This document shows, piece by piece, positions 51,450 through 62,822 of a stretch of DNA of 64,000 nt. Below the pieces are notes generated by a model that was not told the origin of the DNA, searched no databases, and saw only the letters and a list, made by a program, of their open reading frames with translations. The DNA comes from Erwinia endophytica. Lineage in GTDB: Bacteria > Pseudomonadota > Gammaproteobacteria > Enterobacterales > Enterobacteriaceae. The DNA lies in the NCBI RefSeq assembly GCF_009295515.1, contig NZ_RQVV01000054.1, forward strand, positions 62,001 to 126,000, written 5' to 3'. Made by a program: the position numbers and the translations under genes. How positions within the stretch are numbered: position 1 is the stretch's first letter; each line of letters begins with the position of its first letter.

Positions 51450-52367
51450 ATGGAAAGACTGAAAGGCATGTCCGTGTTTGCCCGAGTGGTTGAAATGGGC
51501 TCCTTCACCGCAGCAGCCAACCAAATGCAGATGAGCGTTTCCGCCGTCAGCCAGACAGTTGCCAAACTGGAAGATGAGCTACAGGTAAAATTATTAAACC
51601 GCAGCACGCGCAGTATCGGGCTGACCGAGGCTGGAAAAATCTACTTTCAAGGTTGCCGCCGGATGATGTCGGAAGCGCAGCAGGTCCATGAGCAACTTTA
51701 CGCCTTTAATAATACCCCTGTAGGCACACTGCGCATCGGCAGTTCTTCGACAATGGCACAAAATGTGTTAGCAAACATCACCTCAGAAATGCTGAAAGAG
51801 TATCCGGGACTCACAGTGAATCTGGTTACCGGTATTCCTGCGCCAGACCTGATTGCCGACGGGCTGGACCTGGTTATCCGGGTTGGCGCATTACAGGATT
51901 CGAGCCTGTTTTCACGGCGGCTGGGATCAATGCCAATGGTTGTCTGTGCAGCGAAAAGCTACCTGGCGCAGCATGGCACACCGGAAAAACCGTCTGATAT
52001 CAGTAATTTTTCCTGGCTGGGATACAGCGTTCGGCCAGATAACGACTTTGAACTGACCGCGCCGGAAGGAATTTCCACTCGTCTTTCGCCACAGGGAAGG
52101 TTCGCCACCAACGATTCTCAAACGCTGATCCGCTGGCTGGTTGCCGGGACCGGTATTGCGTATGTACCACTGATGTGGGTCATTGATGAGATCAATACTG
52201 GAAAAGTCGAGATCCTGTTTGCTCACTATCAGTCAGATCCCCGCCCGGTGTATGCGGTTTATACGCAGAAAGACAAGCTGCCGCTGAAGGTGCAGGTATG
52301 CATTAACTATCTGACGGAATATTTCGATAAAGTGGCGGATATTTATCAGGAGTACCGGAAAGAGTAA
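51450..52367 (+). CDS. aaeR: LysR-type regulator AaeR
   Basis: 305 residues. N-terminal winged HTH (MERLKGMSVFARVVEMGSFT, AAANQMQMSVSAVSQTVAKL, RSTRSIGLTEAGKIYF) and a type-2 periplasmic-binding-like effector domain (about 90-295; GTLRIGSSSTMAQNVLANI). AaeR activates aaeXAB in response to aromatic acids; divergent placement supports that role. LTTRs with this N-terminus are numerous, so the name rests mainly on context. Confidence 0.88.
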   Translation: MERLKGMSVFARVVEMGSFTAAANQMQMSVSAVSQTVAKLEDELQVKLLNRSTRSIGLTEAGKIYFQGCRRMMSEAQQVHEQLYAFNNTPVGTLRIGSSSTMAQNVLANITSEMLKEYPGLTVNLVTGIPAPDLIADGLDLVIRVGALQDSSLFSRRLGSMPMVVCAAKSYLAQHGTPEKPSDISNFSWLGYSVRPDNDFELTAPEGISTRLSPQGRFATNDSQTLIRWLVAGTGIAYVPLMWVIDEINTGKVEILFAHYQSDPRPVYAVYTQKDKLPLKVQVCINYLTEYFDKVADIYQEYRKE

Positions 52368-52414
52368 CGGTTGGTAGCGATAAACACGCATTTTCCCTGG
52401 CTTTAATAACGAAC

Positions 52415-52433
52415 GGGACGAATCGCTCGTCCC
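52415..52433. terminator. Hairpin between aaeR and tldD
   Basis: GGGACGA-ATCGC-TCGTCCC between convergent stops; no T-run, so efficiency is uncertain. Confidence 0.5.
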
Positions 52434-52446
52434 GAACAGGCATTCA

Positions 52447-53892
52447 TCAGGCCGTGCCGCCGACCGTCAGTTTATCCAGCTTCAGCGTCGGCTGCCCCAC
52501 GCCAACCGGCAGGCTCTGACCTTCTTTACCGCAGACGCCCACGCCTTTATCTAACGCCAGGTCATTACCGACCATGGAGATCTGCTGCATCGCTTCAATA
52601 CCAGAACCGATCAGCGTCGCTCCTTTCACCGCCTTAGTGACTTTCCCCTTCTCAATCAGATAAGCCTCAGAAGTGGAGAAGACAAATTTACCAGAGGTGA
52701 TATCCACCTGACCGCCGCCGAAATTGGGGGCATAAAGGCCATACTCAACGCTGGCGATAATATCTTGCGGGGTGGATTTACCCGCCAGCATGTAGGTATT
52801 GGTCATCCGTGGCATTGGCAGGTGTGCATAAGATTCACGGCGACCATTACCCGTCGGTTTGACGCCCATAAGACGGGCGTTGAGCTTATCCTGCATATAA
52901 CCTTTCAGAATACCGTTCTCGATAAGCACGTTGTATTGTCCCGGCACGCCTTCATCATCAATAGCCAGAGAACCGCGACGCCCGTCGATGGTACCATCAT
53001 CAACCACAGTACACAGCTCAGAAGCCACCAGTTGGCCTATCTGACCGCTGAACACGGAGGTTCCGCGACGGTTAAAATCACCTTCCAGACCATGCCCTAC
53101 CGCTTCATGTAACAGAACGCCAGGCCAGCCAGCGCCCAGAACCACTGGGATCGATCCCGCTGGCGCCGCGATAGCATTCAGATTAACCAGCGCCATACGG
53201 ACAGCTTCACGCGCCCAGGCTTCAGCACGGACTTCACCGGATTCATCTGCAAGGAAAAATTCGTAACCAAAACGCCCACCGCCGCCGCTGGAACTACGCT
53301 CACGCTTACCATTTTCCTCAACCTGCACACTGATAGAAAGTCGAACCAGCGGACGGATATCTGCAGCCAGCGTACCATCCGTCGCGGCCACCAACACCAT
53401 TTCATACACCCCACTGAGGCTGGCGCTGACTTCCTGTACACGCTTATCCGCAGCACGAGCCGCACTATCGACACGATGCAACAGAGCAATTTTCTCTTCA
53501 CGCGACAGACTCTGTAAGGGATCGATGGCCGGATACAACTGAGGATGCATCACCGCGCCAAGCGTGTGCGATTTTCCGTTACCCTGTTCGCGAACAATGC
53601 TGCGAGCCGCGATAGCACTTTGCTGTAATGCATTCAGGGTAATTTGATCAGCATAAGCGAAACCGGTTTTCTCACCGCTGACGGCCCGCACACCAACGCC
53701 CTGGTCAATATTCCAGGAACCGTCTTTAATGATGCGATCTTCCAACACCCAGGATTCATGGTAGCTGGACTGAAAATAGAGATCGGCATAATCCAGTTTA
53801 CGTTCAGATAACTGGCCGAGAAGAGAAAAAAGATCGGCTTGATGAATGTTATTAGCAGTCAGTAACTGCTCACTTACCAGATTCAGACTCAT
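52447..53892 (-). CDS. tldD: TldD, metalloprotease subunit
   Basis: 481 residues, equal to E. coli TldD. The modified zinc motif HExxxH is in [15 protein letters not shown]; other conserved parts are [12 protein letters not shown] and [16 protein letters not shown]. TldD pairs with TldE (PmbA), encoded elsewhere, to degrade unfolded peptides and mature ribosomal peptides such as microcin B17 and CcdA antitoxin. It follows yhdP after 83 nt in the same orientation. Confidence 0.97.
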   Translation of the reverse strand: MSLNLVSEQLLTANNIHQADLFSLLGQLSERKLDYADLYFQSSYHESWVLEDRIIKDGSWNIDQGVGVRAVSGEKTGFAYADQITLNALQQSAIAARSIVREQGNGKSHTLGAVMHPQLYPAIDPLQSLSREEKIALLHRVDSAARAADKRVQEVSASLSGVYEMVLVAATDGTLAADIRPLVRLSISVQVEENGKRERSSSGGGGRFGYEFFLADESGEVRAEAWAREAVRMALVNLNAIAAPAGSIPVVLGAGWPGVLLHEAVGHGLEGDFNRRGTSVFSGQIGQLVASELCTVVDDGTIDGRRGSLAIDDEGVPGQYNVLIENGILKGYMQDKLNARLMGVKPTGNGRRESYAHLPMPRMTNTYMLAGKSTPQDIIASVEYGLYAPNFGGGQVDITSGKFVFSTSEAYLIEKGKVTKAVKGATLIGSGIEAMQQISMVGNDLALDKGVGVCGKEGQSLPVGVGQPTLKLDKLTVGGTA

Positions 53893-53975
53893 GTATTCTC
53901 ACTATGTAGGGGAGAGCCAGTCACAACTGGCGATGCATCGCTATAGCCTGCGGCAATTCCCAGGTCACGTCAAAT

Positions 53976-56900
53976 TCACTTCACGCTCTTTTCGCGCGGC
54001 TTACGCAGCACTTCATCAATCTTCGGCTTATCGACCGGACCGGAAATATGATAACGCAGCACGGAAATTTTATGCCACAACGGCCCCAGTGCTTTACTGG
54101 CGGCAAATACTGCCGCCCCCACCACCGGATTGATAGCAAAGGCCGTCGCTACCCCAACGGTTGCCGAGATCTCCGGCGCGACCACCGCTTCCATATCAAT
54201 CTGGCTCTTCACCAGATTGATTTTCCCCTGCATAGCAATATCAGCTTCCAGCCCGTCCACCAACAGATTATCGGTGTGGATCACGCCTTGATCAATCCAG
54301 GCGGTACCGTTGATCGAATCGTAGTAGAACCCCTGACTGAACGTATCACTAAAATCGAGGCGCATTTTTCTCAACAACGCATCGAAACTGACCAGGCGCA
54401 ATAGTTGCCCGGTACGCCCTGAATTAACATCCACAACCTGTCCTGCTCCCAAATGAGTCTTCAGTACACCGCTCAATGTAGCGACCGAAGGTTGCCATGG
54501 GACAGACTGCCAGTGCAGATCATACTCGACATTGAAAGGTGAATCTCGCAGTGGAGAACTCATACCAAACCAGTTGGTAGAATCATTGATCTTCTTCCCG
54601 CTCAGAACGCCTTTCAGCGCGGTACGCTGTGAGCCTGGACGGTTAACCCACTCACCCGCCACTGTCAGGCGAGTATTGCCAGTATCGATCAAGCCATTTT
54701 GCAAGGTGAGCGTATCACCATCATGACTCAGATTAGCCTGCATTCGGCCAAACTTCTGACCGCGCAACCAGCATTCATCACAGGATAGATTCAACGACGG
54801 CCAGCGGCTGAAATTGATTGAGGTGGCATCGCCCGCAAGAGCCCCGACGCCTGCATCACCAGACCACTGTGGGTTGTAATACAGGTAATTAAGATGCGCC
54901 ACCCATGGCGAATGCGAGTTCATCGACAACTGACCGTCGATCTCTTTACCCTTAGCCCGAATGTGCGTATCTCCAGAGACCGTCTGACTCAGCGTGGCCT
55001 CCAGGTCATGCCACTGTTGCCCTGCCAACATCAACGCCGGGATCCGTAAGATGATATCACCCGGCACATATGCCCGCTCCGTCGTGCTCTGGCTGGCTCC
55101 CATCAGATTCAACCAGGCTTCTCCGTCTAACGGCGGCAGGTCCAACACCATCCCATGAACATCGGGGAGTGGCGGAGTCTGACTGGCATTATTTTCCCAG
55201 ATACCACGATCGACCCGCAGTTGTTTGTCCAACAGCCATTGACTGTTGAAACGGTGCTTATTGCCAACCGCGCCACTCAGGTTAAAACCGTTCAGATTTC
55301 CCGTGACATTAACCTTAACCGGCATCGGCTGCCCCGCTAACTTATCAAGCGGAGAGGGTAAGTGACTACTCACATTCTTCAGATCGCCATCTATGGTGAC
55401 CTGATAATCAGCACCGCCATGGGACGGAAGATTAATCAATATGTTACTTTGCCAACTGGCGCTACCAGACAGTTTCTGCCGCAGCGAAACGGGCACCTCA
55501 TCCATATGACCAGGCTGCCAGTCACCTTTAAGATCAACCCCAATCTGGTAATCCTTTTCGCCTTCCTTCGTGTTAAAACTGAGGTTAACAGGCTGCCCAA
55601 ACCAGCTGCCAGTTAGCGGCCCACTTTGTAGAAAACCATTATTATAGGTAAAGCGTCCGCTGAGCTGTTTGATGGTGCTATTCAGCGGTTTGATCAATAA
55701 CGAGTTATTATTAAGATTCACATCGCCCGTTGCTTTGACTTGTTGACCATCCAACGGAATATCAAGATGTAAGTGACCACTTACATCTCCGCCAATTTGT
55801 AGTTCATCAAGGGCTGCCCCCAGTGTTGGTTTCAGCGGCGTCTGGTTAAAATAGTTGCCCACGTCCCTACCAGCCCCACTGATAGCGCCATCAACGATCA
55901 ATTTTTCTTTGAGGTAATCCGGGATAACCGCAGAAATGTTTTTGCCCAGCACATCCCCCAACTTCGCCTGCTCTGCCTGCATAAACAGTCCGTCATTAAC
56001 GAAGTCCAGATTGATATCGAGGTCCTGCAAATCCGGCCACCCGGGTTGGAATCGATAGGTTGCCTGCTTCAACGGCACCCAGACTTCAAACATGCCGTCA
56101 TGGTGTTTGAAGGGGAACAGATGCGGATTACCGGAAAAAATCAGCGAGGCATCCTGTACCTGTCCACCTTTAATCGCCCCACTGAGGTAATTCACCAACG
56201 GGGTCCCCATTAACGTCTCCGGAAAATAGCGCCATGCATCACCCGCATTGGTCACATTGATTCCCGCGAGAATATCCAACTGCGGCGGTATCCCCTTTGC
56301 CTGTGAATATGTGAAATCGCCTTTCGCCCATAATGAACGAGCTTTAACATCCACATTACGGCCTGTCAGCAGCAGTTTATCCGGGGCATACTGCCAGTTG
56401 AAAGACCCGCTGGCCTGCCGGATATCCAACGGTGCCCGGAACATCGCACCATAAGGCAGGCTGGCGTCACTGAGACTAAAGTTCAACTGCCCGTCGGCCA
56501 CGCTGCCGCTGGCGGAGCCACTGAGATGTTCCATTCCGGGCAACCGTTCCCAGCGCTGCCAGCTCAGATTTTGCCATCTGGCCTGAAAACGGCTTTTCTC
56601 TGGCTGTTGCAGCGGAATATCGACTGCCAGTGCTTGCAACGTCCCACGCGGCCGCAGAACGCGCCAGTTTTCCAGTAGTGTGGGTGACAGTCTGGAGAAT
56701 AGCGGCATCAGCGCATCAAGGCGCTCCAACTGCAGATTCGTCGCCCGGACACGAACTTCCTGCAGGTGATGTGGACCAGATGACCGGTCGTCTGCGGGCA
56801 ACCACAACAGCGATAACATCCCTTTCGACCACGGCTGACCGTCGGTAACCAAATTGGTTTGCGGCACATCAATACGCCATCCCCTTTTAAAAGGGGCCAC

Positions 56901-57764
56901 ATGAGCCGTGACATTATCGACAGCAAGCTGATGGCTTTGCTTATCACCCCGCCATTGCGCGCCACCTTTTTTCAGTTGAATATCACCGTCGAAAATCTCA
57001 CCATCTTTCAGGCTCATCCAGCCAGCCAGACTGAATCGCGCACTTTGCAACGTCGTGTTATCCCGCATCCACTGGTTTAACCACGGTTTCACATCCACGT
57101 CGTCAGCCTGCATCCATGCCCGACCAGTATCCAGGTAACCATTAGTATCACTAAGGTCAAACCGCACCTGGACTACACCATGCTGCCCGGTCAAACTGGA
57201 AAGGCTGACCAATCCTTCTGCCCGATGACGGTTTTTTTCATTCAGCCATGTCAATTGAGGAATATCCAACTTAGCATGCTGACCGGAAGGCGTAACAAAA
57301 CTGATCTGGCTCTGGCGCAGATCAAAATGGTCAAACTGCCGTAAAAAGAGGTCGCTGAGCTCCCCGGGCTTGAAACGCATTTTTTTGCCGTCACCGGAGA
57401 TCAAAGGAGTATTCGTGACCAGATTAAGATCGTAAAAAGTAAGATTGCGGAACTGCCAGCGTAAATGCAGTAAGGAGTGCCAGACATCCAATGCCAACGT
57501 TACCCGATCGACTTGCAGCTTGCCGTTGTCCTTCAGGCCGACATTGAGGGATTTGATCTCCAAAACCGGACCAAAATTTTCCCACTGACCATTAAGTTCG
57601 CTGGCCTGAACCGACACACCAATAGCGGAGGAAACCTGCTGCAGGATGGGGGCGCGCCAACTGTTCATATATGGCATCACCAAACGCAATCCACTGACCA
57701 TCAGCGCGATAATGACCACGATTGCGGCGCCGGTTAATAGCAAAATCCTCGGCAATCGCCTCAC
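53976..57764 (-). CDS. yhdP: YhdP, AsmA-like phospholipid transport protein
   Basis: 1262 residues, close to the 1266 of E. coli. One N-terminal transmembrane helix (ILLLTGAAIVVIIALMVSGL) and a very long periplasmic beta-rich repeat region typical of AsmA/VPS13-like bridge proteins, with the DUF3971 and AsmA_2 C-terminal parts (GVATAFAINPVVGAAVFAAS; SVLRYHISGPVDKPKIDEVL). YhdP, with TamB and YdbH, moves phospholipids to the outer membrane. It sits between rng and tldD as in E. coli and ends in a basic tail (RKPREKSVK). Confidence 0.96.
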   Translation of the reverse strand: MRRLPRILLLTGAAIVVIIALMVSGLRLVMPYMNSWRAPILQQVSSAIGVSVQASELNGQWENFGPVLEIKSLNVGLKDNGKLQVDRVTLALDVWHSLLHLRWQFRNLTFYDLNLVTNTPLISGDGKKMRFKPGELSDLFLRQFDHFDLRQSQISFVTPSGQHAKLDIPQLTWLNEKNRHRAEGLVSLSSLTGQHGVVQVRFDLSDTNGYLDTGRAWMQADDVDVKPWLNQWMRDNTTLQSARFSLAGWMSLKDGEIFDGDIQLKKGGAQWRGDKQSHQLAVDNVTAHVAPFKRGWRIDVPQTNLVTDGQPWSKGMLSLLWLPADDRSSGPHHLQEVRVRATNLQLERLDALMPLFSRLSPTLLENWRVLRPRGTLQALAVDIPLQQPEKSRFQARWQNLSWQRWERLPGMEHLSGSASGSVADGQLNFSLSDASLPYGAMFRAPLDIRQASGSFNWQYAPDKLLLTGRNVDVKARSLWAKGDFTYSQAKGIPPQLDILAGINVTNAGDAWRYFPETLMGTPLVNYLSGAIKGGQVQDASLIFSGNPHLFPFKHHDGMFEVWVPLKQATYRFQPGWPDLQDLDINLDFVNDGLFMQAEQAKLGDVLGKNISAVIPDYLKEKLIVDGAISGAGRDVGNYFNQTPLKPTLGAALDELQIGGDVSGHLHLDIPLDGQQVKATGDVNLNNNSLLIKPLNSTIKQLSGRFTYNNGFLQSGPLTGSWFGQPVNLSFNTKEGEKDYQIGVDLKGDWQPGHMDEVPVSLRQKLSGSASWQSNILINLPSHGGADYQVTIDGDLKNVSSHLPSPLDKLAGQPMPVKVNVTGNLNGFNLSGAVGNKHRFNSQWLLDKQLRVDRGIWENNASQTPPLPDVHGMVLDLPPLDGEAWLNLMGASQSTTERAYVPGDIILRIPALMLAGQQWHDLEATLSQTVSGDTHIRAKGKEIDGQLSMNSHSPWVAHLNYLYYNPQWSGDAGVGALAGDATSINFSRWPSLNLSCDECWLRGQKFGRMQANLSHDGDTLTLQNGLIDTGNTRLTVAGEWVNRPGSQRTALKGVLSGKKINDSTNWFGMSSPLRDSPFNVEYDLHWQSVPWQPSVATLSGVLKTHLGAGQVVDVNSGRTGQLLRLVSFDALLRKMRLDFSDTFSQGFYYDSINGTAWIDQGVIHTDNLLVDGLEADIAMQGKINLVKSQIDMEAVVAPEISATVGVATAFAINPVVGAAVFAASKALGPLWHKISVLRYHISGPVDKPKIDEVLRKPREKSVK

Positions 57765-57795
57765 TCACCTCTCCTTGCCTTCCACCACGCGAAAA

Positions 57796-59265
57796 TCACA
57801 TCATGACCACGTCAAATTGCTCCTGAGTATAGAGCGGTTCGATCTGAACTTTCACCTGCTTGCCAACGAATATTTCCACTTCCGCCAACGCATGGGACTC
57901 ATCGCTCTTCAATGCTTCGCCAACGGCGGGAGACGCATAAACCAGAAAACGGTCGGAATCATAGGCATGATGCACTCTAACTATTTCACGCATGATTTCG
58001 TAACAGACAGTTTCCACCGTTTTCAGGGTACCCCGCCCTTTACAAACCGGGCAATCCTGACATAAAACATGCTCGATGCTTTCACGCGTGCGCTTACGCG
58101 TCATTTCTACCAGCCCTAGTGGCGAGAAACCATTGATACTGGTTTTCACCCGGTCCTTACTCAGCGCCTGCTCCAGCGAGTACAACACCCGCCGCCGATG
58201 ATCTTCATTATTCATATCAATAAAATCGATGATGATAATCCCCCCCAGGTTGCGCAGACGCAGTTGACGAGCGATGGCCTGAGTCGCCTCAATATTGGTA
58301 TTGAAGATTGTCTCATCAAGATTACGGTGGCCGACGAAAGCGCCAGTATTGATATCGACCGTGGTCATTGCCTCGGTCTGATCGATAATCAGATAACCGC
58401 CGGACTTCAGCTCTACCTTGCGATCCAGTGAACGCTGAATTTCATTTTCGACATCAAACAGATCAAAGAGCGGTTGCTCCCCCGTATACAGCTCCAGCTT
58501 AGCCGTCATCTCCGGAATATATTCTTGAGTGAAATCAACCAGTTGATCGTAAGTCAAACGAGAATCAATCCGAATGCGATCCAATGCAGCGCCAGCAAAG
58601 TCACGCAGAATACGCTGCGATAACGCCACCTCACCGTACAAACGGCAACGGGTCTGATTACGCTTTTTACGTTCAATGACTTTGGTCCACAGACGTTTCA
58701 GGAAAGCCGCATCGGATGCCAGTTCAACCTCACCCACGCCTTCCGCCGCAGTGCGAATGATAAATCCGCCCAGTTCATCACAGTACGAGGCCACCACAGC
58801 CTTCAGGCGCTCACGCTCGGCTTCGCTTTCAATCCGCTGGGAAACACCAACATGAGAAGCGCCAGGCATAAATACCAGGTAACGTGATGGCAGGGTAATA
58901 TCCGTGGTCAGTCGGGCCCCCTTGGTACCCAACGGATCTTTGACTACCTGAACCATCAGGTCCTGTCCCTGGCGGACCAGTTCAGAAATGTCACGGACAG
59001 AGAAATTCTTTCGCTCATCACCGGCCACACACTCGGTATGCGGCATAATGTCTGAGGCATGCAGGAAAGCCGCCTTCTCCAGCCCAATATCAACAAAGGC
59101 TGCCTGCATCCCCGGAAGCACACGACTGACTCTACCTTTATAGATATTGCCGACAATTCCCCGACGTGCTTCACGCTCGATATGGATCTCTTGTAAAACA
59201 CCCCCATCGATCCAGGCTACGCGTGTTTCCGATGGTGTGATATTTATCAGCAACTCAGCACTCAT
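57796..59265 (-). CDS. rng: Ribonuclease G
   Basis: 489 residues from ATG 59265 ([20 protein letters not shown]), equal to E. coli. S1 domain (about 35-125), RNase H-like catalytic region with metal-binding Asp residues in [12 protein letters not shown] and [16 protein letters not shown], and the Zn-link CPVCKGRG. It matures the 5' end of 16S rRNA and degrades some mRNAs. Open frame to 59322 overlaps yhdE and is not used. It begins 11 nt inside the yhdE 3' end. Confidence 0.97.
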   Translation of the reverse strand: MSAELLINITPSETRVAWIDGGVLQEIHIEREARRGIVGNIYKGRVSRVLPGMQAAFVDIGLEKAAFLHASDIMPHTECVAGDERKNFSVRDISELVRQGQDLMVQVVKDPLGTKGARLTTDITLPSRYLVFMPGASHVGVSQRIESEAERERLKAVVASYCDELGGFIIRTAAEGVGEVELASDAAFLKRLWTKVIERKKRNQTRCRLYGEVALSQRILRDFAGAALDRIRIDSRLTYDQLVDFTQEYIPEMTAKLELYTGEQPLFDLFDVENEIQRSLDRKVELKSGGYLIIDQTEAMTTVDINTGAFVGHRNLDETIFNTNIEATQAIARQLRLRNLGGIIIIDFIDMNNEDHRRRVLYSLEQALSKDRVKTSINGFSPLGLVEMTRKRTRESIEHVLCQDCPVCKGRGTLKTVETVCYEIMREIVRVHHAYDSDRFLVYASPAVGEALKSDESHALAEVEIFVGKQVKVQIEPLYTQEQFDVVMM

Positions 59266-59848
59266 GTTCTTCCCTCGCCTCACGCAATGACTGAAAATGG
59301 CTAAACAGCTCAGCCGTTTCAACCAGAGGCAACCCGACTACCGCATGATAGCTTCCGTTAATTTTCCTGACAAAGTTCCCCCCCAATCCCTGAATACCAT
59401 AGGCTCCTGCTTTATCCATCGGCTCCCCGCTGGCGATATAGCTGGCGATATCGTCAGCAGACAGGGCCCGAAAAGTGACCTCAGTGACCACCAGACACTC
59501 CAGGTGTTGCTGACGGTCAGCCAACGCCACTGCTGTCATTACCTGATGCGTCTTGCCTGACAGCTTAGTCAACATAGCTGCGGCGGCCTGCCCATCGGCA
59601 GGTTTTTCCAGCACCTCATCGTTCAACACTACAATGGTGTCCGCGCCTAAAACCGGCAAATCCTGTTCCGCCACCGCCACACCAGCCAGGGCTTTCTCTC
59701 GCGCAAGGCGACGTACATATGCTTCTGCCTGTTCATCGGGAGATTTTTCTTCTTCGACTTGCGTCAACAAACGTTCAAAACACAGACCGAGCTGCGTTAG
59801 CAGCTCACGACGACGAGGAGAACCAGAAGCCAGATAAAGGGATATCAT
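59255..59848 (-). CDS. yhdE: YhdE, Maf-type nucleotide pyrophosphatase
   Basis: 197 residues from ATG 59848 ([20 protein letters not shown]), equal to E. coli YhdE. The Maf motifs are [50 protein letters not shown]-type segment and [16 protein letters not shown]. The Maf/YhdE subfamily hydrolyses dTTP, UTP and modified pyrimidine triphosphates, a house-cleaning role. It lies between mreD and rng, overlapping rng by 11 nt. Confidence 0.96.
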   Translation of the reverse strand: MISLYLASGSPRRRELLTQLGLCFERLLTQVEEEKSPDEQAEAYVRRLAREKALAGVAVAEQDLPVLGADTIVVLNDEVLEKPADGQAAAAMLTKLSGKTHQVMTAVALADRQQHLECLVVTEVTFRALSADDIASYIASGEPMDKAGAYGIQGLGGNFVRKINGSYHAVVGLPLVETAELFSHFQSLREAREEHEC

Positions 59849-59856
59849 AATCTTCC

Positions 59857-60345
59857 TTATTGTACGGCAAACTGGCGGCGTATTTTTCTCATCAACAAGA
59901 ACAGCCAGGGCCACAGAATACCGTTTATTACGCTACTCCAGAAAATTTCTGGTCGGAACGAAACGTTAATCACTAAAAATTCAGCCCAGAAGACAATGAC
60001 ATCCATCGCCAACGATAACACCATAACCATCAACGCCTGCTGCCAGAGCGCAAGGTTACGGAACAGCTGGAATTTGAACGCCACCAGGTACGCCACGATG
60101 CTGAAAGCCAGTGCACGCACGCCCAGCGTCGAACCTGAGATCAGATCCATTATAGAACCCATCACAAAGCCAGTACCAACATTCACGCGATGGGGTAAAG
60201 CCAGTACCCAGTAAATCAGGATCAAAAGCACCCACGACGGCCTGAACATGTAAATCTGTTCAGGCCAGGGCATAATTTGCAGAACCAGTGCTACCAGAAA
60301 CGACAGCCAGATAACCCATCGGCCATAGCTGCGATAACCACTCAA
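59857..60345 (-). CDS. mreD: MreD, rod-shape membrane protein
   Basis: 162 residues with about five hydrophobic helices, starting [20 protein letters not shown] and containing [20 protein letters not shown] and [20 protein letters not shown]. It is part of the elongasome with MreB, MreC, RodZ and PBP2. Its start overlaps the mreC stop by 4 nt and yhdE follows 8 nt after its stop. Confidence 0.97.
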   Translation of the reverse strand: MSGYRSYGRWVIWLSFLVALVLQIMPWPEQIYMFRPSWVLLILIYWVLALPHRVNVGTGFVMGSIMDLISGSTLGVRALAFSIVAYLVAFKFQLFRNLALWQQALMVMVLSLAMDVIVFWAEFLVINVSFRPEIFWSSVINGILWPWLFLLMRKIRRQFAVQ

Positions 60346-61385
60346 GGTTGACCTCCCCGGGAGGCGGAGATCGCCTGACGGGGCGCAGGAGGAGGCGTCT
60401 CTACAGCGGATCCATGCAGTCCGCCTGAAGGCGGTTGCTGGCTAGCCGGAGCCGGAGGGCCTATCAGCTCACCAGTGGCTGGCAATACCTGGGGCATCAT
60501 CTGCATCAGACGCTCATTGGCGACGCGGTGTACCTCGTTCGGCGACATCGGCATGGTGCCATTACGATCAGCCCCCCACAGCAATAACAAGTAACGTAGA
60601 CGCTGCAGGCCGGCGGTCGGACGTGCCTGTATAACCGTATAAGCCCGTTGTGTATCACGCTTAACGCTTGATACCACCGCCACCGGATAACCTTCAGGAA
60701 AACGCCCCCCCAGTCCGGAGGTGACCAACACATCACCCACACGAATATCGGTATTGCCTGGCAGATGTTCCAGTTGCAGATCTTCCGTGCAACCGTTGCC
60801 AGCGGCAATAACCCGAATGTCATTACGCAGCACCTGGATTGGCAGAGCATGGGAGGAGTCACAAATTAACATCACGCGACTGGTCACTTTACCTACTGCA
60901 ACCACCTGTCCCACCACGCCTTTATCACTGATCACTGGCTGGCCTTCATAAACGCCGTTAGCACTGCCCTTGTCGATGACGACCTGATCAGTGTAGGGAT
61001 CGCTTCCTGTTGAAATGACCTGAGTCACCATCTTATGCTCGTCCTGACGTAACGGAGAACCCAGTAATTCACGCAGACGCGCATTTTCCTGTTTCAACTG
61101 CCCCAGCATCAGCAATTCACTGTTTTTCAGCATCAGCTCTCGCTGTAAGGCCTTATTTTCCAACTCAAGTTGCTGGCGGGAAGCCAGTGTTTCAGAAACA
61201 CTGTCCAAAATCTGCCGTGGCCCATTAGCCAGGAAATAGAAAGGGCTGACCGCCGTATCCATATAGGTGCGAATCTGACTGAAAGCGCCCAGACGACTGT
61301 CGGCGATAATCACGCCTATCGCCACCACAACCGCTAAAAACAAGCGTAACTGCAGGGAAGGACCCCTACTGAAGATCGGCTTCAT
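60342..61385 (-). CDS. mreC: MreC, rod-shape scaffold protein
   Basis: 347 residues from ATG 61385 ([20 protein letters not shown]). N-terminal transmembrane helix, a coiled coil (about 65-105; [20 protein letters not shown]), paired beta-barrels ([39 protein letters not shown]) and a Pro/Ala/Gln-rich disordered tail ([14 protein letters not shown]). It activates PBP2-RodA. The open frame upstream to 61436 runs through the mreB terminator hairpin and is not used. Confidence 0.97.
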   Translation of the reverse strand: MKPIFSRGPSLQLRLFLAVVVAIGVIIADSRLGAFSQIRTYMDTAVSPFYFLANGPRQILDSVSETLASRQQLELENKALQRELMLKNSELLMLGQLKQENARLRELLGSPLRQDEHKMVTQVISTGSDPYTDQVVIDKGSANGVYEGQPVISDKGVVGQVVAVGKVTSRVMLICDSSHALPIQVLRNDIRVIAAGNGCTEDLQLEHLPGNTDIRVGDVLVTSGLGGRFPEGYPVAVVSSVKRDTQRAYTVIQARPTAGLQRLRYLLLLWGADRNGTMPMSPNEVHRVANERLMQMMPQVLPATGELIGPPAPASQQPPSGGLHGSAVETPPPAPRQAISASRGGQP

Positions 61386-61412
61386 AAACTCGGCGTATTC
61401 CTCGACATCTTG

Positions 61413-61441
61413 AAAAAGGAGTGTGGCGCGTCTCACACTCC
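61413..61441 (-). terminator. Attenuator/terminator between mreB and mreC
   Basis: Minus-strand stem GGAGTGTG-(loop)-CACACTCC followed by TTTTTC, between the mreB stop and mreC start. It probably reduces mreCD expression relative to mreB. Confidence 0.85.
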
Positions 61442-61451
61442 CTAAGGCAAA

Positions 61452-62822
<1,371 letters not shown>
